From: Alphaproteobacteria bacterium
GTDB lineage: Bacteria; Pseudomonadota; Alphaproteobacteria; Reyranellales; Reyranellaceae
DNA length: 64,000 nt
NCBI GenBank assembly: GCA_017307275.1
Contig: JAFKFK010000008.1
Span: 124,001-188,000, forward strand
Reading direction: 5' to 3'
Positions 16,967 through 26,341 of the stretch are shown piece after piece. The notes under the pieces were generated by a model. The model ran no database searches. It was not told the origin of the DNA and saw nothing but the letters and a program-made list of their open reading frames with translations. A program made the position numbers and the translations under genes. Every line of letters starts with the position of its first letter. Position 1 is the stretch's first letter.

Positions 16967-19468
16967 ATGGAGTCGTTGCGCGGCCTCATCTCTTCGCCGG
17001 CAAGCGCGTATGACGAACTGGTCACCGGCCAGAAGTCGATCCGCTATCACTGGCAGGGCATTCTAAGCGTCATCCGCTCGCTTCCCGGCGGGCTGAGCGA
17101 ACGCGTCGAGAGCGCACGCCGGCAGCTCGAGGAATCGGGCGCTACCGTCAACCTGCTCGACGATCGCGGTGCACCGCGTTGGGCGTTCGATCCCCTGCCC
17201 TTCGTGATTGCGCCCAACGAGTGGGCAACGTTGGAAGCTGGCCTCATCCAGCGCGCCCATCTGCTCGACGCGACGCTGGCCGATCTCCATGGCCCCCAGC
17301 ACCTCCTGAAGGAACACCTGCTGCCTCCCATGCTGGTGCATGCCAACCAGCATTTCCTGCGTCCCGTGCAGGTCACCGACGGCAAGGCACCCGATCGTTA
17401 CCTCGCCAACTACGCCGTCGACCTCGTGCGCCTGGGCGACGGACGCTGGTACGTCCTCGCAGACCACACGGAAGTCCCCTCGGGCATCGGCTACGCCCTC
17501 GAGATGCGCCGCGTCCTGGCACGCAGCCTGCCCGAAGCCTTTCGCTCCGTCCCGATCCGCCATCTGCGGCCCTTCGTCGATCGCTGGCACGACTCCCTGC
17601 AGGCGATGGCGCCGGCCGATATCGCGCAGCCCAACATGGCCGTGCTGACGCCCGGCTCGCTGTCGGCGACCTACTTCGAGCACGTCTACCTTTCGCGGAT
17701 GCTCGGCGTACCGTTGGTCGAGGGTGGCGATCTCGTGGCCCGCGATGGTCAGGTCTCGATCAAGACCCTGGCCGGCCTCAGGCCCGTCCATGTGCTGCTG
17801 CGCCGGCTGAACAGCGCCTTCGCCGATCCTCTGGAGCTGCGCGCGGACTCGGCCCTCGGCGTCACCGGCATGGTCGAGGCGACACGAAACGGCCGCATCG
17901 CGCTGGCCAACGCCTTGGGCTCGGGCCTGGTCGAGACGCCGGCACTGATCCCCTTCCTGGAGCGTCTGAGCCAGCGTCTGCTGGGCCGCAGCCTCGACTT
18001 GCCGTCGCTCGACGTCTGGTGGCTGGGAGAGCCATCGGCGCTTACCTTCGCACTGGCCAATCTCGATCTGATGATCGTGCGGCCCTGCCTCGGCGCCGAC
18101 CGCGAACCGATCGTCGTCGGTATGCTCGAACCTGCCGACCGCAAGGCACTGGAGGAGCGCATCCGCGCGCAACCCGGTCAGTTCGTGGCGCAGTATCCGA
18201 TGACGCCATCGCTGACGCCCAAGTGGGATGGCCAGACGCTGGCACCGTCGGCCGTCGTGATGCGTGCCTTCGTGGTTGCCAGCGGCGACAGTTACCGTGT
18301 GCTGCCGGGCGGGCTGGCCCGCGAACCTATGGGCGACACCGCCTTGCGCTCGCTGGGGCGTCTCAACGGTACGCTGAAGGACGTCTGGGTGCTGACCGAG
18401 GACGCATCCGACGTCCAGGTGCCGCCGACGCGGCGCTTCCATCAGCTTGCCGTCGAGCGCGGCAGCGCCGATCTGCAAAGCCGCGTCGCCGACAATCTCT
18501 TCTGGCTGGGCCGTTACATCGAGCGACTCGACAACGATGCCCGCCTGCTGCGCACCACGGCGATACGTGTCGCGCAAGGTGCCATGGGTCCGCGCGACAT
18601 CGTCGAGCTGCGCCTGCTCGGCCGTCTGCTCGAACGCGCCAACCTGATGGATCACACGACTGCCCTGGCGTCGCCCGACAGCGCGGCCTTCCAGCAAGGT
18701 CTGGCGGCCGTCGCGGCCGACGATCGCGGTCTTGCCACCGTGCTCGACGCCATCCAGCGCCTTGCCGCCACGATGCGCGATCGCTTTTCCGCCGACATGA
18801 CGACGGCGGCCGGCCCGCTGATGAGCGAAGTGCGCCATCGCCTGCTGGCGGCTCGCGGCAATCTCGATCCGTTGCTCGACGCGCTCGACGAGATTGTCCG
18901 CTTCGTCGCCACGCTGTCGGGCCTGGCGCAGGAGAACATGACCCGTGGTACGGGTTGGCGCTTTCTCGACCTGGGACGCCGGCTGGAGCGCGCGCAGCAT
19001 GTGCTGAACAGCGCTCTCAGCTCCTTCGCCGAATCGCCCATCGACTGGGAGGCCGCGATGCGCCTCGCCCTCGAACTCTGCGACAGCACCATCACCTACC
19101 GGACGCGCTATCTCGGACAGCTCCAGCCGGCGCCGGTGCTCGACCTCGTCGTGCTGGACGACAGCAATCCGCGCGCGTTGATGTTCCAGCTTCACGCCAT
19201 CGAGGGGCACCTCAACTATCTGGCGCGTGCCTCCCATGTCCGCGTGCCTTCGCTGCCGCTGTCACTCGAGAAGGACTTCGAGGCCACCGTAAAGCAGTTC
19301 GCCGGAGACGAGCAGGCCTGGCGTCACGAGGGGCTGGCACTCGCCATGCTGCGCGACGTCGTAGCCGACGCCGATCAGCGGCTCGACCAGCTTTCCGAGG
19401 CGATCACGCGCGCCTACTTCAGTCACGTGCCGGCCGCGCAGGCTGTCGGCTCGTTTGGCGGCGGCTGA
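16967..19468 (+). CDS. Circularly permuted ATP-grasp ligase fused to alpha-E domain
   Basis: The 833-residue protein is a fusion. Residues about 1-480 match the circularly permuted type 2 ATP-grasp family (DUF404/DUF407): LLDDRGAPRWAFDPLPFVIAP, VLTPG near SATYFEHVYLSRMLGVPLVEGGDL, and PALIPFLERLSQRLLG. The all-helical alpha-E domain (DUF403) starts near residue 505 with RVADNLFWLGRYIERLDNDARLLR and runs to the C-terminus, including TRGTGWRFLDLGRRLERAQHV. Many genomes encode the two as separate genes. ATP-grasp enzymes form amide bonds from carboxylate and amine with ATP; alpha-E is a partner of unknown function. It sits 67 bp after the transglutaminase-DUF2126 gene and 13 bp before the second transglutaminase. 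Confidence 0.9.
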   Translation: MESLRGLISSPASAYDELVTGQKSIRYHWQGILSVIRSLPGGLSERVESARRQLEESGATVNLLDDRGAPRWAFDPLPFVIAPNEWATLEAGLIQRAHLLDATLADLHGPQHLLKEHLLPPMLVHANQHFLRPVQVTDGKAPDRYLANYAVDLVRLGDGRWYVLADHTEVPSGIGYALEMRRVLARSLPEAFRSVPIRHLRPFVDRWHDSLQAMAPADIAQPNMAVLTPGSLSATYFEHVYLSRMLGVPLVEGGDLVARDGQVSIKTLAGLRPVHVLLRRLNSAFADPLELRADSALGVTGMVEATRNGRIALANALGSGLVETPALIPFLERLSQRLLGRSLDLPSLDVWWLGEPSALTFALANLDLMIVRPCLGADREPIVVGMLEPADRKALEERIRAQPGQFVAQYPMTPSLTPKWDGQTLAPSAVVMRAFVVASGDSYRVLPGGLAREPMGDTALRSLGRLNGTLKDVWVLTEDASDVQVPPTRRFHQLAVERGSADLQSRVADNLFWLGRYIERLDNDARLLRTTAIRVAQGAMGPRDIVELRLLGRLLERANLMDHTTALASPDSAAFQQGLAAVAADDRGLATVLDAIQRLAATMRDRFSADMTTAAGPLMSEVRHRLLAARGNLDPLLDALDEIVRFVATLSGLAQENMTRGTGWRFLDLGRRLERAQHVLNSALSSFAESPIDWEAAMRLALELCDSTITYRTRYLGQLQPAPVLDLVVLDDSNPRALMFQLHAIEGHLNYLARASHVRVPSLPLSLEKDFEATVKQFAGDEQAWRHEGLALAMLRDVVADADQRLDQLSEAITRAYFSHVPAAQAVGSFGGG

Positions 19469-19481
19469 AGCGGAGACCGCC

Positions 19482-20360
19482 ATGCGCTACCTGCTCTCGC
19501 ACCGCACGACCTACACCTACGCCAGCACGGTCGACTCCGCGCACCACATCGCCCATTTGCGCGCCCGCGACTTTCCCGGCCAGAAAGTGAGTTCGATCAG
19601 CATCGAGACCGATCCCACGCCGGCGCTGGCGGCGCAGCATGTCGATCACTTCGGCAACCTCATCGACATCTATCGCATCGACAAGCCACATACCCACTTC
19701 GACATCGAAGTGCGCGCCGAAGTCGACGTACGCTTTCCCGAGCCGCCGCCCATGGCGTCGACGCCGCCATGGGAAGAAATTCGCGCGGCATTGAGCGGCA
19801 ACGGCTTTCCAGTGCCGGTTGAAGCGAGCGAATTCATCTACGACTCGCCGCTCATCCCTTCCGTCGCGGCCTTGCGTACCTATGGCGCCCCGTCGTTCAC
19901 CGCAGGCCGGCCGATCCTCGAGGCGGCACGCGAACTGACGTCGCGCATCAAGGCCGACTTCGAGTATCACCCCGGTGCCACCGATATCAGTACGCCCCTG
20001 GCCGAGGTCTTTGCCGGCAAGGCCGGTGTCTGTCAGGACTTCGCCCATGTCGAGATCGCCGCCCTGCGCGCGCACGGCCTCGCAGCCGGCTACGTCTCCG
20101 GCTACATCCGCACCGTTCATTCCAAGGACGAGATCGCCTTGCGTGGCGCCGATGCCAGCCACGCCTGGGTTGCCGTCTGGTGTGGCGAGCAGGCGGGCTG
20201 GGTCCATCTCGACCCGACCAACGATCTCGTGGCGCAGGAGGATCACGTCGCGGTCGCCTGGGGACGCGACTTCTCCGACGTAAGCCCGCTGCGCGGCGTC
20301 ATCCTGGGGGGTGATTCACACTCCTATGGTGTGGCCGTCACCCTGGTCCCGACGGACTGA
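19482..20360 (+). CDS. Transglutaminase family protein
   Basis: Start at ATG 19482 (MRYLLSHRTTYTY), preceded by GGAGA; the frame extends upstream into the previous gene but family members begin here. The 292 residues have the N-terminal beta domain (1-90) and transglutaminase core with Cys184 (GVCQDFAH), His227 (ASHAWVAVW) and Asp244 (HLDPTNDL). This is a cysteine protease/amidase-type fold. The protein is paralogous to the N-terminal part of the 13528 gene. It completes the three-gene cluster; stop 3 bp before the convergent lyase. Confidence 0.92.
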   Translation: MRYLLSHRTTYTYASTVDSAHHIAHLRARDFPGQKVSSISIETDPTPALAAQHVDHFGNLIDIYRIDKPHTHFDIEVRAEVDVRFPEPPPMASTPPWEEIRAALSGNGFPVPVEASEFIYDSPLIPSVAALRTYGAPSFTAGRPILEAARELTSRIKADFEYHPGATDISTPLAEVFAGKAGVCQDFAHVEIAALRAHGLAAGYVSGYIRTVHSKDEIALRGADASHAWVAVWCGEQAGWVHLDPTNDLVAQEDHVAVAWGRDFSDVSPLRGVILGGDSHSYGVAVTLVPTD

Positions 20361-20363
20361 CGC

Positions 20364-21224
20364 TCAACTGCCCAGGAAGTCCTTCGTCCAGCGCGCATAG
20401 TCGTCGTCGCGCGTGACTCGTTTCATCAGATCGGCACTGGCGACGCCCGCCAGCTTCGAGGGTGGCGTGCCGTCGCGCAGGGCCTTCAAGGTCTCATAGA
20501 CCGCCTTCACGGCAGCCGCGAAGGGCTGGTGGCCCTGCAGGGCGATACGCACCCGTCGCGCCCCGAGGTAGGAGAGATCGGTCAGGTCGCCGGAAACACC
20601 GCCCAGGATCAGCGGCAGCGTGGTCGCCTCAGAGATAGCATCGAGTTCGGCACGGGTGCGCACGCCGACGAAGAACAGCGCATCGACGCCCGCTGCCTCG
20701 TAGGCCTTGCCACGGGCGATTGCATCTTCGAGGCCGGTGATCGCCACGGCACTGGTCCGGCCGGCGATGCACAGATCGGGGTCCTGCCGGCCACCGAGAG
20801 CTGCCTTCATCTTGCCCACGCCCTCCTCGATCGAGATCAGTCGCGGCTTGGCCGTACCATAGGGCGTCGGCAGATCGGTGTCCTCGAGGCTCAGACCCGC
20901 GACGCCCGCCGTTTCCAGCTCCTCGACCGTGCGACGCGCGTTGAGCGCGTTGCCGTAGCCATGGTCGGCATCGACCATCAGCGCCAGGTTGCCGGCGCGG
21001 TTGATGCGATAGGCCTGATCCGCGAACTCGCTCAAAGTCAGCACGATCAGATCGGGCGCGCCCAGCACTGTCATCGAGGCGACGGAGCCCGCGAACATGC
21101 CGATCTCGAAGCCGAGATCCTCTGCGATTCGCGCGGAGATCGGATCGAACACCGACCCTGGATGAACACAGCGCTGTCCAGCAAGCAGCGCGCGAAAGCG
21201 CTTCCGGCGATCGGTCCAATGCAT
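20364..21224 (-). CDS. Isocitrate lyase/PEP mutase superfamily lyase, oxaloacetate decarboxylase-like
   Basis: The 286-residue beta-barrel enzyme has VHPGSVFDPISARIAEDLGFEIG, SVASMTVLGAPDLIVLTLSEFADQ, the Mg2+ block VDADHGYGNALNARRTVEELE and SLEDTDLP. The DADHGYGNA motif and overall order resemble Pseudomonas PA4872-type oxaloacetate decarboxylases, not the KKCGH-motif isocitrate or methylisocitrate lyases. It would cleave or decarboxylate a 2-oxo or 2-hydroxy dicarboxylate. It is alone on the minus strand, facing the transglutaminase gene with 3 bp between stops. Confidence 0.85.
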   Translation of the reverse strand: MHWTDRRKRFRALLAGQRCVHPGSVFDPISARIAEDLGFEIGMFAGSVASMTVLGAPDLIVLTLSEFADQAYRINRAGNLALMVDADHGYGNALNARRTVEELETAGVAGLSLEDTDLPTPYGTAKPRLISIEEGVGKMKAALGGRQDPDLCIAGRTSAVAITGLEDAIARGKAYEAAGVDALFFVGVRTRAELDAISEATTLPLILGGVSGDLTDLSYLGARRVRIALQGHQPFAAAVKAVYETLKALRDGTPPSKLAGVASADLMKRVTRDDDYARWTKDFLGS

Positions 21225-21410
21225 GAAAAACTCCCCCTCTTCCCCTGTCTTCTAGCAAAGGCTCGTGCCGCGATGCAGCGGCATGTTTCGACGCGCAAAC
21301 GCCAATGACGTACGGCGCTTGTCGCTCGCGACGACGGGGGCGTAGCGTTGTCGTCCAGGGTCGTGATGAATCGTGCGCTCGTCCGGCTCAAGACAAGGCG
21401 CATTGGGGAA

Positions 21411-22784
21411 ATGTCTATGTTCGACGTTCTCGACCGGCAGACGCGGCTGACCGGCAACCAGAAGAAAATCATCACCGCGGCGGTGATCGGCGATGCCCTC
21501 GAGTTCTTCGACTACTTCCTGATCGGCTTCGTGCTCGCCTTCCTGATCGGACCCTGGAAGCTCACCTTCGGTCAGTCGGCCATCGTGCTGCTGTCGTCCG
21601 GCGTCGGCGCGATCCTGGGCGCCTATATCTGGGGCTGGCTGGCCGACCGTATCGGGCGCCGTAAAGTCTTCATCGGCACGGTGCTAAACTTCTCGATCGC
21701 TACCGGCCTGCTCTACTTCACGCCGGAGAACGGCTGGATCTACATCACCATCATGCGCTTCTTCGTCGGCTTCGGCGTCGGCGGACTCTATTGCGTAGAC
21801 CTGCCGCTGGTGCAGGAATTCGTACCGGCCCGTAAGCGCGGCTGGGTCGGCGGCCTCGTCACCTGCGTCATCCCGCTGGGTGTTGGCCTCGGCGCCGTGC
21901 TGGGCGCCTTCATGGGTGCCGATCAGTGGCGCCTGCTGTTCGCCATCGGCGTGCTGCCCTCGCTGCTCGTCCTGCTGGTTCGCCTGTGGGTGCCGGAGTC
22001 GCCGGTGTGGCTGGTCCGCCAGGGCCGCTACGAAGAAGCCCGCAAGTCGCTCGCCTGGGCGCTTCAGATGAAGCCCAGCGACCTGCCGCTGCCCAAGGCA
22101 CCACCCGTCGAACCGCCCAAGGCGAGCTGGTTCGAGCTCTTCAAGTATCCGCGCAGCCTCCTGGTCTCGTGGCTCGGCAATGCCGGTGCCCAGACCGGCG
22201 TCTACGGTGTCACGCTCTGGGCGCCCTCGCTGTTCGTGCTGCTGCTGAAGGTGACGCCGCAGGAAGCCGCGAAGATGATGATCCTGCTGACTGTCATGGG
22301 ATTCATCGGCCGGCTCTCCTTCTCCTACCTTTCCGACAAGATCGGACGGCGGGCCGGCGGCGGATTGCTGGGCATGGGCGCTGGCGTCCTCACCATCGTC
22401 GCAGGCTATAACTACGACGCGATGCTGCTGGGCGTATCTGCCTTCTGGTTGATCCTGGCGCTATCCTTCTTCTTTGCCGACGGCGGTTTCGCCATCGTCG
22501 GCCCCTACGCCGCGGAGGTCTGGCCCTCCCATCTGCGCACGACGGGAATGGGCTCGGCCTATGGCTTTGGCGGCATCGGCAAGATCATCGGACCGCTTGG
22601 CCTTGCGTTGATCGTCGGGTCGAACAACTATCTGAAGCCCGATGTGCCGCTGCCCCAGATTCCGACGGCCTTTCTCTATCTCGGCTGCTGGTTCCTGATG
22701 GCCGGGGCGGTCTATTATTTCTTCGGACTGGAAACCAAGGGCAAGTCGATCGAACAGATCGACAAGGAACTGGCGACTACCTGA
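21411..22784 (+). CDS. MFS transporter, sugar/aromatic-acid:H+ symporter type
   Basis: The 457-residue carrier is taken from ATG 21411 (MSMFDVLDRQTRLTGNQKKI), with GGGGAA just upstream; an in-frame ATG at 21348 gives an unlikely basic tail. There are two MFS halves with WLADRIGRRKV and LSDKIGRRAGG loop signatures and the VPESPVWLVRQGRYEEA segment typical of the sugar/aromatic acid symporter branch. It precedes a catabolic operon (flavin monooxygenase-like, VOC, hydrolases), so it probably imports that pathway's acid substrate (inference). Confidence 0.87.
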   Translation: MSMFDVLDRQTRLTGNQKKIITAAVIGDALEFFDYFLIGFVLAFLIGPWKLTFGQSAIVLLSSGVGAILGAYIWGWLADRIGRRKVFIGTVLNFSIATGLLYFTPENGWIYITIMRFFVGFGVGGLYCVDLPLVQEFVPARKRGWVGGLVTCVIPLGVGLGAVLGAFMGADQWRLLFAIGVLPSLLVLLVRLWVPESPVWLVRQGRYEEARKSLAWALQMKPSDLPLPKAPPVEPPKASWFELFKYPRSLLVSWLGNAGAQTGVYGVTLWAPSLFVLLLKVTPQEAAKMMILLTVMGFIGRLSFSYLSDKIGRRAGGGLLGMGAGVLTIVAGYNYDAMLLGVSAFWLILALSFFFADGGFAIVGPYAAEVWPSHLRTTGMGSAYGFGGIGKIIGPLGLALIVGSNNYLKPDVPLPQIPTAFLYLGCWFLMAGAVYYFFGLETKGKSIEQIDKELATT

Positions 22785-22811
22785 CTCCAACTGCGTTCGA
22801 CGAGGACTACC

Positions 22812-24011
22812 GTGGATACGTTGATCCCGACTTCCGCCGACCTTGCCGGCGACCAGACCGTGATCTCCCGCGCCGAAGCCGTCCGGCCGGCCGTCGAAGC
22901 TGCTTCGAACGAGATCGAGGACAAGCGGCGGCTGCCGCCGGCGTTGCTCGACAAGCTACATGAGGCACGGCTGTTCCGCCTGCTGCTGCCACGCTCGTCG
23001 AACGGGATCGAGACCGATCCCGTTACCTTCTTCCATGTCATCGAGACCATCGCCCGCGGCGATGCTTCGACGGCGTGGTGCCTCAGTCAGGCGGGCGGCT
23101 GCGCCATGTCAGCTGCCTATCTCGACCTGCCGGTCGCGCAATCGATCTTCGGCGGCGATCCGCGCGCCGTGCTGGCCTGGGGACCTGGTCCTCGGGTCAA
23201 GGCCGTCGAATGCGAAGGTGGATACAAGGTCACCGGCATCTGGGCCTTCGCTTCGGGCGGCCGGCATGCGACCTGGCTCGGCGCCCATTGCCCGATCTAT
23301 CAGGCCAACGGCTCGCCACGGCTCGACGTGAACGGCGCACAGCAGGAGCGCACCATGCTGGTGCGGACCGAAGATGTGCAGTGGACCGACATCTGGAACA
23401 CGGTCGGCCTGCGTGGCACTGCCAGCGATCAATTTTCCCTGACCGATTTCTTCGTCCGCGCCGATCACTCGATCACGCGCGACTTCGAGAAGGAATGCCG
23501 TGAACCCGGCCCGCTTTACCGTATGGGCGCCGGCACCTGCTATCAGGTGGGCTTCGCGGGCGTTGCCTGCGGCATTGCCCGCGGCGCCCTCGACAGCTTC
23601 GTCGACGTGGCGCGCAACAAGGTGCCGCGCGGCATGAAGAGCCCGATCCGCGACAATGCGGTGGTGCAAGCCGGTCTCGCCCAGGCCGAGGTTGGCCTGC
23701 GCTCGGCACGCGCCTACGTGCTGCAGACGATGGCCGGAATCTGGAAGGATCTCTCGGCAGGCGCCACGATCAGCATCGAACAGCGCATCACTGTTCGCAT
23801 GGCCGCAACCCACGCCATTCACAAGGCCAAGGACGCTGTCGACTTCGCTTACAATGCCGCTGGCGCCACGGCGATCTTCGAGAACCATCCGCTGGAGCGC
23901 CGCTTCCGCGACATCCACACCGTAACCCAGCAGTTGCAGGGCCGGCTTTCCCATTTCGAGACTGTCGGTGCCTGGATGATGGGTGTCGACGCCGACCTCA
24001 CTTTCGTCTGA
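22812..24011 (+). CDS. Acyl-CoA-dehydrogenase-fold flavin monooxygenase-like protein
   Basis: GTG start with GAGGA 8 bases upstream. The 399 residues have the acyl-CoA dehydrogenase fold in three domains: N-terminal helices (EIEDKRRLPPALLDKLHEARLFRLLLP), a mid beta domain with GIWAFASGGRHATWLG, and a C-terminal helical bundle ending RFRDIHTVTQQLQGRLSHFETVG. The usual catalytic Glu-Gly of acyl-CoA dehydrogenases is absent. The RDIHT motif is shared with two-component FMN/FAD-dependent hydroxylases of the DszC/HsaA type. Probable reduced-flavin monooxygenase on an aromatic or sulfur compound. It is 27 bp from the MFS stop and 21 bp from the next gene. Confidence 0.8.
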   Translation: MDTLIPTSADLAGDQTVISRAEAVRPAVEAASNEIEDKRRLPPALLDKLHEARLFRLLLPRSSNGIETDPVTFFHVIETIARGDASTAWCLSQAGGCAMSAAYLDLPVAQSIFGGDPRAVLAWGPGPRVKAVECEGGYKVTGIWAFASGGRHATWLGAHCPIYQANGSPRLDVNGAQQERTMLVRTEDVQWTDIWNTVGLRGTASDQFSLTDFFVRADHSITRDFEKECREPGPLYRMGAGTCYQVGFAGVACGIARGALDSFVDVARNKVPRGMKSPIRDNAVVQAGLAQAEVGLRSARAYVLQTMAGIWKDLSAGATISIEQRITVRMAATHAIHKAKDAVDFAYNAAGATAIFENHPLERRFRDIHTVTQQLQGRLSHFETVGAWMMGVDADLTFV

Positions 24012-24032
24012 CCAGAGCCACGGAGACGGGCC

Positions 24033-24446
24033 ATGCCATTGGGCATCCTTCAGCACTACACGATCGAACCTTCCAACCTCGAAGCCACCAAGGATTTCTA
24101 CTGCGACGTGCTCGGCCTCGAGAACGGCGACCGTCCGCCTCTGGGTTTTCCCGGATACTGGCTCTATTCGGGCGGCGTGGCGACGGTGCACCTGCTGGGC
24201 GAGCGCAAGCCGCGTGAAGGCATCGTGGTCCGAGGCACCGAGAAGAAGTTCGACGACACCGGCCGGTTCGACCATATCGCCTTCGCGGCCAGCGACCTGC
24301 CAGGGGTGCGCAAGCGTCTGCAGTCGAAGAACGTGACATTCCGCGAGCAGATCGTGCCCCGCACCGGCGCCGCGCAGATCTTCCTCTACGACCCCGATGG
24401 TGTCGGCGTGGAACTCAATTTCCCACCGGACGAAGCCAAAGCGTAA
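24033..24446 (+). CDS. VOC (glyoxalase/dioxygenase) family protein
   Basis: The 137 residues carry two beta-alpha-beta-beta-beta modules: LQHYTIEPSNLEATKDFYCDVLGLENG and FDHIAFAASDLPGVRKRLQSKNV ending DPDGVGVELNF. His and Glu candidate metal ligands occur at the expected places (QHYTIE, FDHIAF, GVELNF). Could be an extradiol-type dioxygenase, isomerase or binding protein. The stop abuts the GTG of the next gene with no spacing. Confidence 0.85.
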   Translation: MPLGILQHYTIEPSNLEATKDFYCDVLGLENGDRPPLGFPGYWLYSGGVATVHLLGERKPREGIVVRGTEKKFDDTGRFDHIAFAASDLPGVRKRLQSKNVTFREQIVPRTGAAQIFLYDPDGVGVELNFPPDEAKA

Positions 24447-26330
24447 GTGCTCCTCGCCCTCGACATCGAGAGAGTTGAGCCCCTCGCCGACGGCGCCCCG
24501 TTCGGCGAGGCCGGTCCCTATGAGCGCGTGATCGCGACGGCGCGGGGCGAAGTCGATCCCACGCATCCCGGCAACAGCGGCATCGCGCTGATCGACAAGG
24601 CGCCGCGCAATGCAGCCGGCAAGGTTGAATACAAGACCGACGTCTTCATCCTGCGCCCCAAGGATCCGGCGCGCGGCAATGGCCACATCCTCTACGAAGT
24701 CAACAATCGCGGCCGCAAGATGCTGTTCGGCAACATCGCCGACGGACCGCAGGGCGTAAACGATCCCAAGACCCTGGCAGATCTCGGCAATGCCTTTCCG
24801 CTGCGGCGGGGTTACACGATTGTCTGGTCCGGCTGGGATCCCGATGCACCGCGCGCCAACATGGGACTCGCCCTTACAGCTCCCATTGCCACGGATGGCG
24901 GCCAGCCGATCGTGCGGACTGTGCGTGAGGAGTGGGTATCGGGCACGCGGCTCGGCGCGCTGGAAACATTCAAGCTTTCGCACGAAGCGGCGAGCCTGGA
25001 GCAGAACCGGGCCCGTCTCACGGTGCGGGAACGCGCCGACGACGAACCGCGGGAACTGCCGCTCAATCAATGGTCCTTCGTCGACGGCCGTTCGATCAAG
25101 CTGCGCGACGGCACCAAGGCGCAGCCCGGCTATCTCTACGAATTCCACTACGACGCCAGGAATCCCAAGGTGCAGGGGCTCGGCTTTGCCGCAACGCGCG
25201 ACCTTGTCAGCTGGTTGCGCTACGACCCTGCGGCCACCAGGGCAACCGGCGCACCGATTACGCATGCACTGGCCATCGGCTTCTCCCAAGCCGGCCGTTA
25301 TCTGCGCAACCACATTTCCGAAGGCTTCAACCGCGACGAACAGGGCCGCCGGGTCTTCGACGGCGTCCATAGTCATATCGCGGGCGTTGGCCGCATCTTC
25401 TTCAACACGCCGTTCGCCCAGCCGGCGCGGACCAACACGCAGCACGAGGATCACGGCTTCCCCGAGAACGAGTTTCCCTTCTCGACCGCGAGCCTCGACG
25501 ATCCATTGACGGGCCAGATGGGCTCGCTGTTCCTTGGTGATGGCTGCGATCCGCTGCTGATCGAAACCAATACCTCGACCGAGTATTGGCAGAAGGGCGC
25601 CTCGCTGCTGCACACCGACCCGCTTGGCACCCGTGACGTCGAGCTGCCGGCCAACTCGCGCGTCTACATGATCGCCGGAACCCAGCATGGCGGCCGCGCC
25701 GGCGCCACGACCGATCCCGGCCCCAACATCAATCCGCGCAACCCGCACAATCCAATGCCGGCCGTGCGCGCGCTCCTCGTCGCGCTGGACGAATGGGTCG
25801 TCTCCGGCAAGGCGCCGCCGGCCAGCAGGGTACCAACGATTGCGGCTGGCAGCCTGGTCGATGCAGCCAATGCAGGATTCCCCACCGTGCCCGGCGCGGC
25901 CGTGGTGCGTGTCACAAACAGCGTCTCGCCGCCCGGCGACTGGACGGACCCGAAGCCTGCCGCGAAGACCTATCGCACGCTTGTCTCCAGGGTCGACGCC
26001 GATGGCAACGAAGCCGCGGGCGTGCGCCTGCCTGATATCGCGGTTCCGCTCGCCACCTACACCGGCTGGAACGAGTACAAGCCACCCTACCCCAGGGGGG
26101 AAATCGCCGATCGCGACGGAAGCTGCCTGCCCTTCACGGTCGACAAGGCGGCCCGCGAAAGCTCGGGTGATTCTCGCCCTTCGGTCGCCGAACGCTACAA
26201 AAGCGGCGCCGACTATCTCGCGAAGGTTCAGGCCGTCGTCGACCAGTTGCTGGCCGACCGGCTGATCCTGACTGAAGACGCCGCGCTCTACATCGAACGC
26301 GCCCGTCGCGAGCCGCGCGTCGCACCCTGA
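24447..26330 (+). CDS. Large alpha/beta hydrolase-domain protein
   Basis: GTG start directly after the VOC stop. The 627 residues show the PF20091-type pattern: LADGAPFGEAGPYERVIATARGEVDPTHPGN, ILYEVNNRGRKM, SGWDPD and nucleophile elbow GFSQAG in THALAIGFSQAGRYLRNHI. Late PVPL and GWNEY blocks are also present. Family members are large secreted or cytoplasmic hydrolases of unknown substrate; no signal peptide is evident here. Position in the operon suggests hydrolysis of an ester or lactone intermediate. Confidence 0.82.
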   Translation: MLLALDIERVEPLADGAPFGEAGPYERVIATARGEVDPTHPGNSGIALIDKAPRNAAGKVEYKTDVFILRPKDPARGNGHILYEVNNRGRKMLFGNIADGPQGVNDPKTLADLGNAFPLRRGYTIVWSGWDPDAPRANMGLALTAPIATDGGQPIVRTVREEWVSGTRLGALETFKLSHEAASLEQNRARLTVRERADDEPRELPLNQWSFVDGRSIKLRDGTKAQPGYLYEFHYDARNPKVQGLGFAATRDLVSWLRYDPAATRATGAPITHALAIGFSQAGRYLRNHISEGFNRDEQGRRVFDGVHSHIAGVGRIFFNTPFAQPARTNTQHEDHGFPENEFPFSTASLDDPLTGQMGSLFLGDGCDPLLIETNTSTEYWQKGASLLHTDPLGTRDVELPANSRVYMIAGTQHGGRAGATTDPGPNINPRNPHNPMPAVRALLVALDEWVVSGKAPPASRVPTIAAGSLVDAANAGFPTVPGAAVVRVTNSVSPPGDWTDPKPAAKTYRTLVSRVDADGNEAAGVRLPDIAVPLATYTGWNEYKPPYPRGEIADRDGSCLPFTVDKAARESSGDSRPSVAERYKSGADYLAKVQAVVDQLLADRLILTEDAALYIERARREPRVAP

Positions 26331-26341
26331 AGGAGATCGCC

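Noticed and set aside
17063..19237. 724-codon open frame antisense to the ATP-grasp/alpha-E gene, and other long antisense frames (e.g. 80-1495, 23109-26447, 26288-28120).
   Set aside because: They mirror strongly conserved genes on the other strand, have low-complexity His/Arg/Ala/Gly-rich translations and no recognisable motifs. High GC suppresses stop codons.
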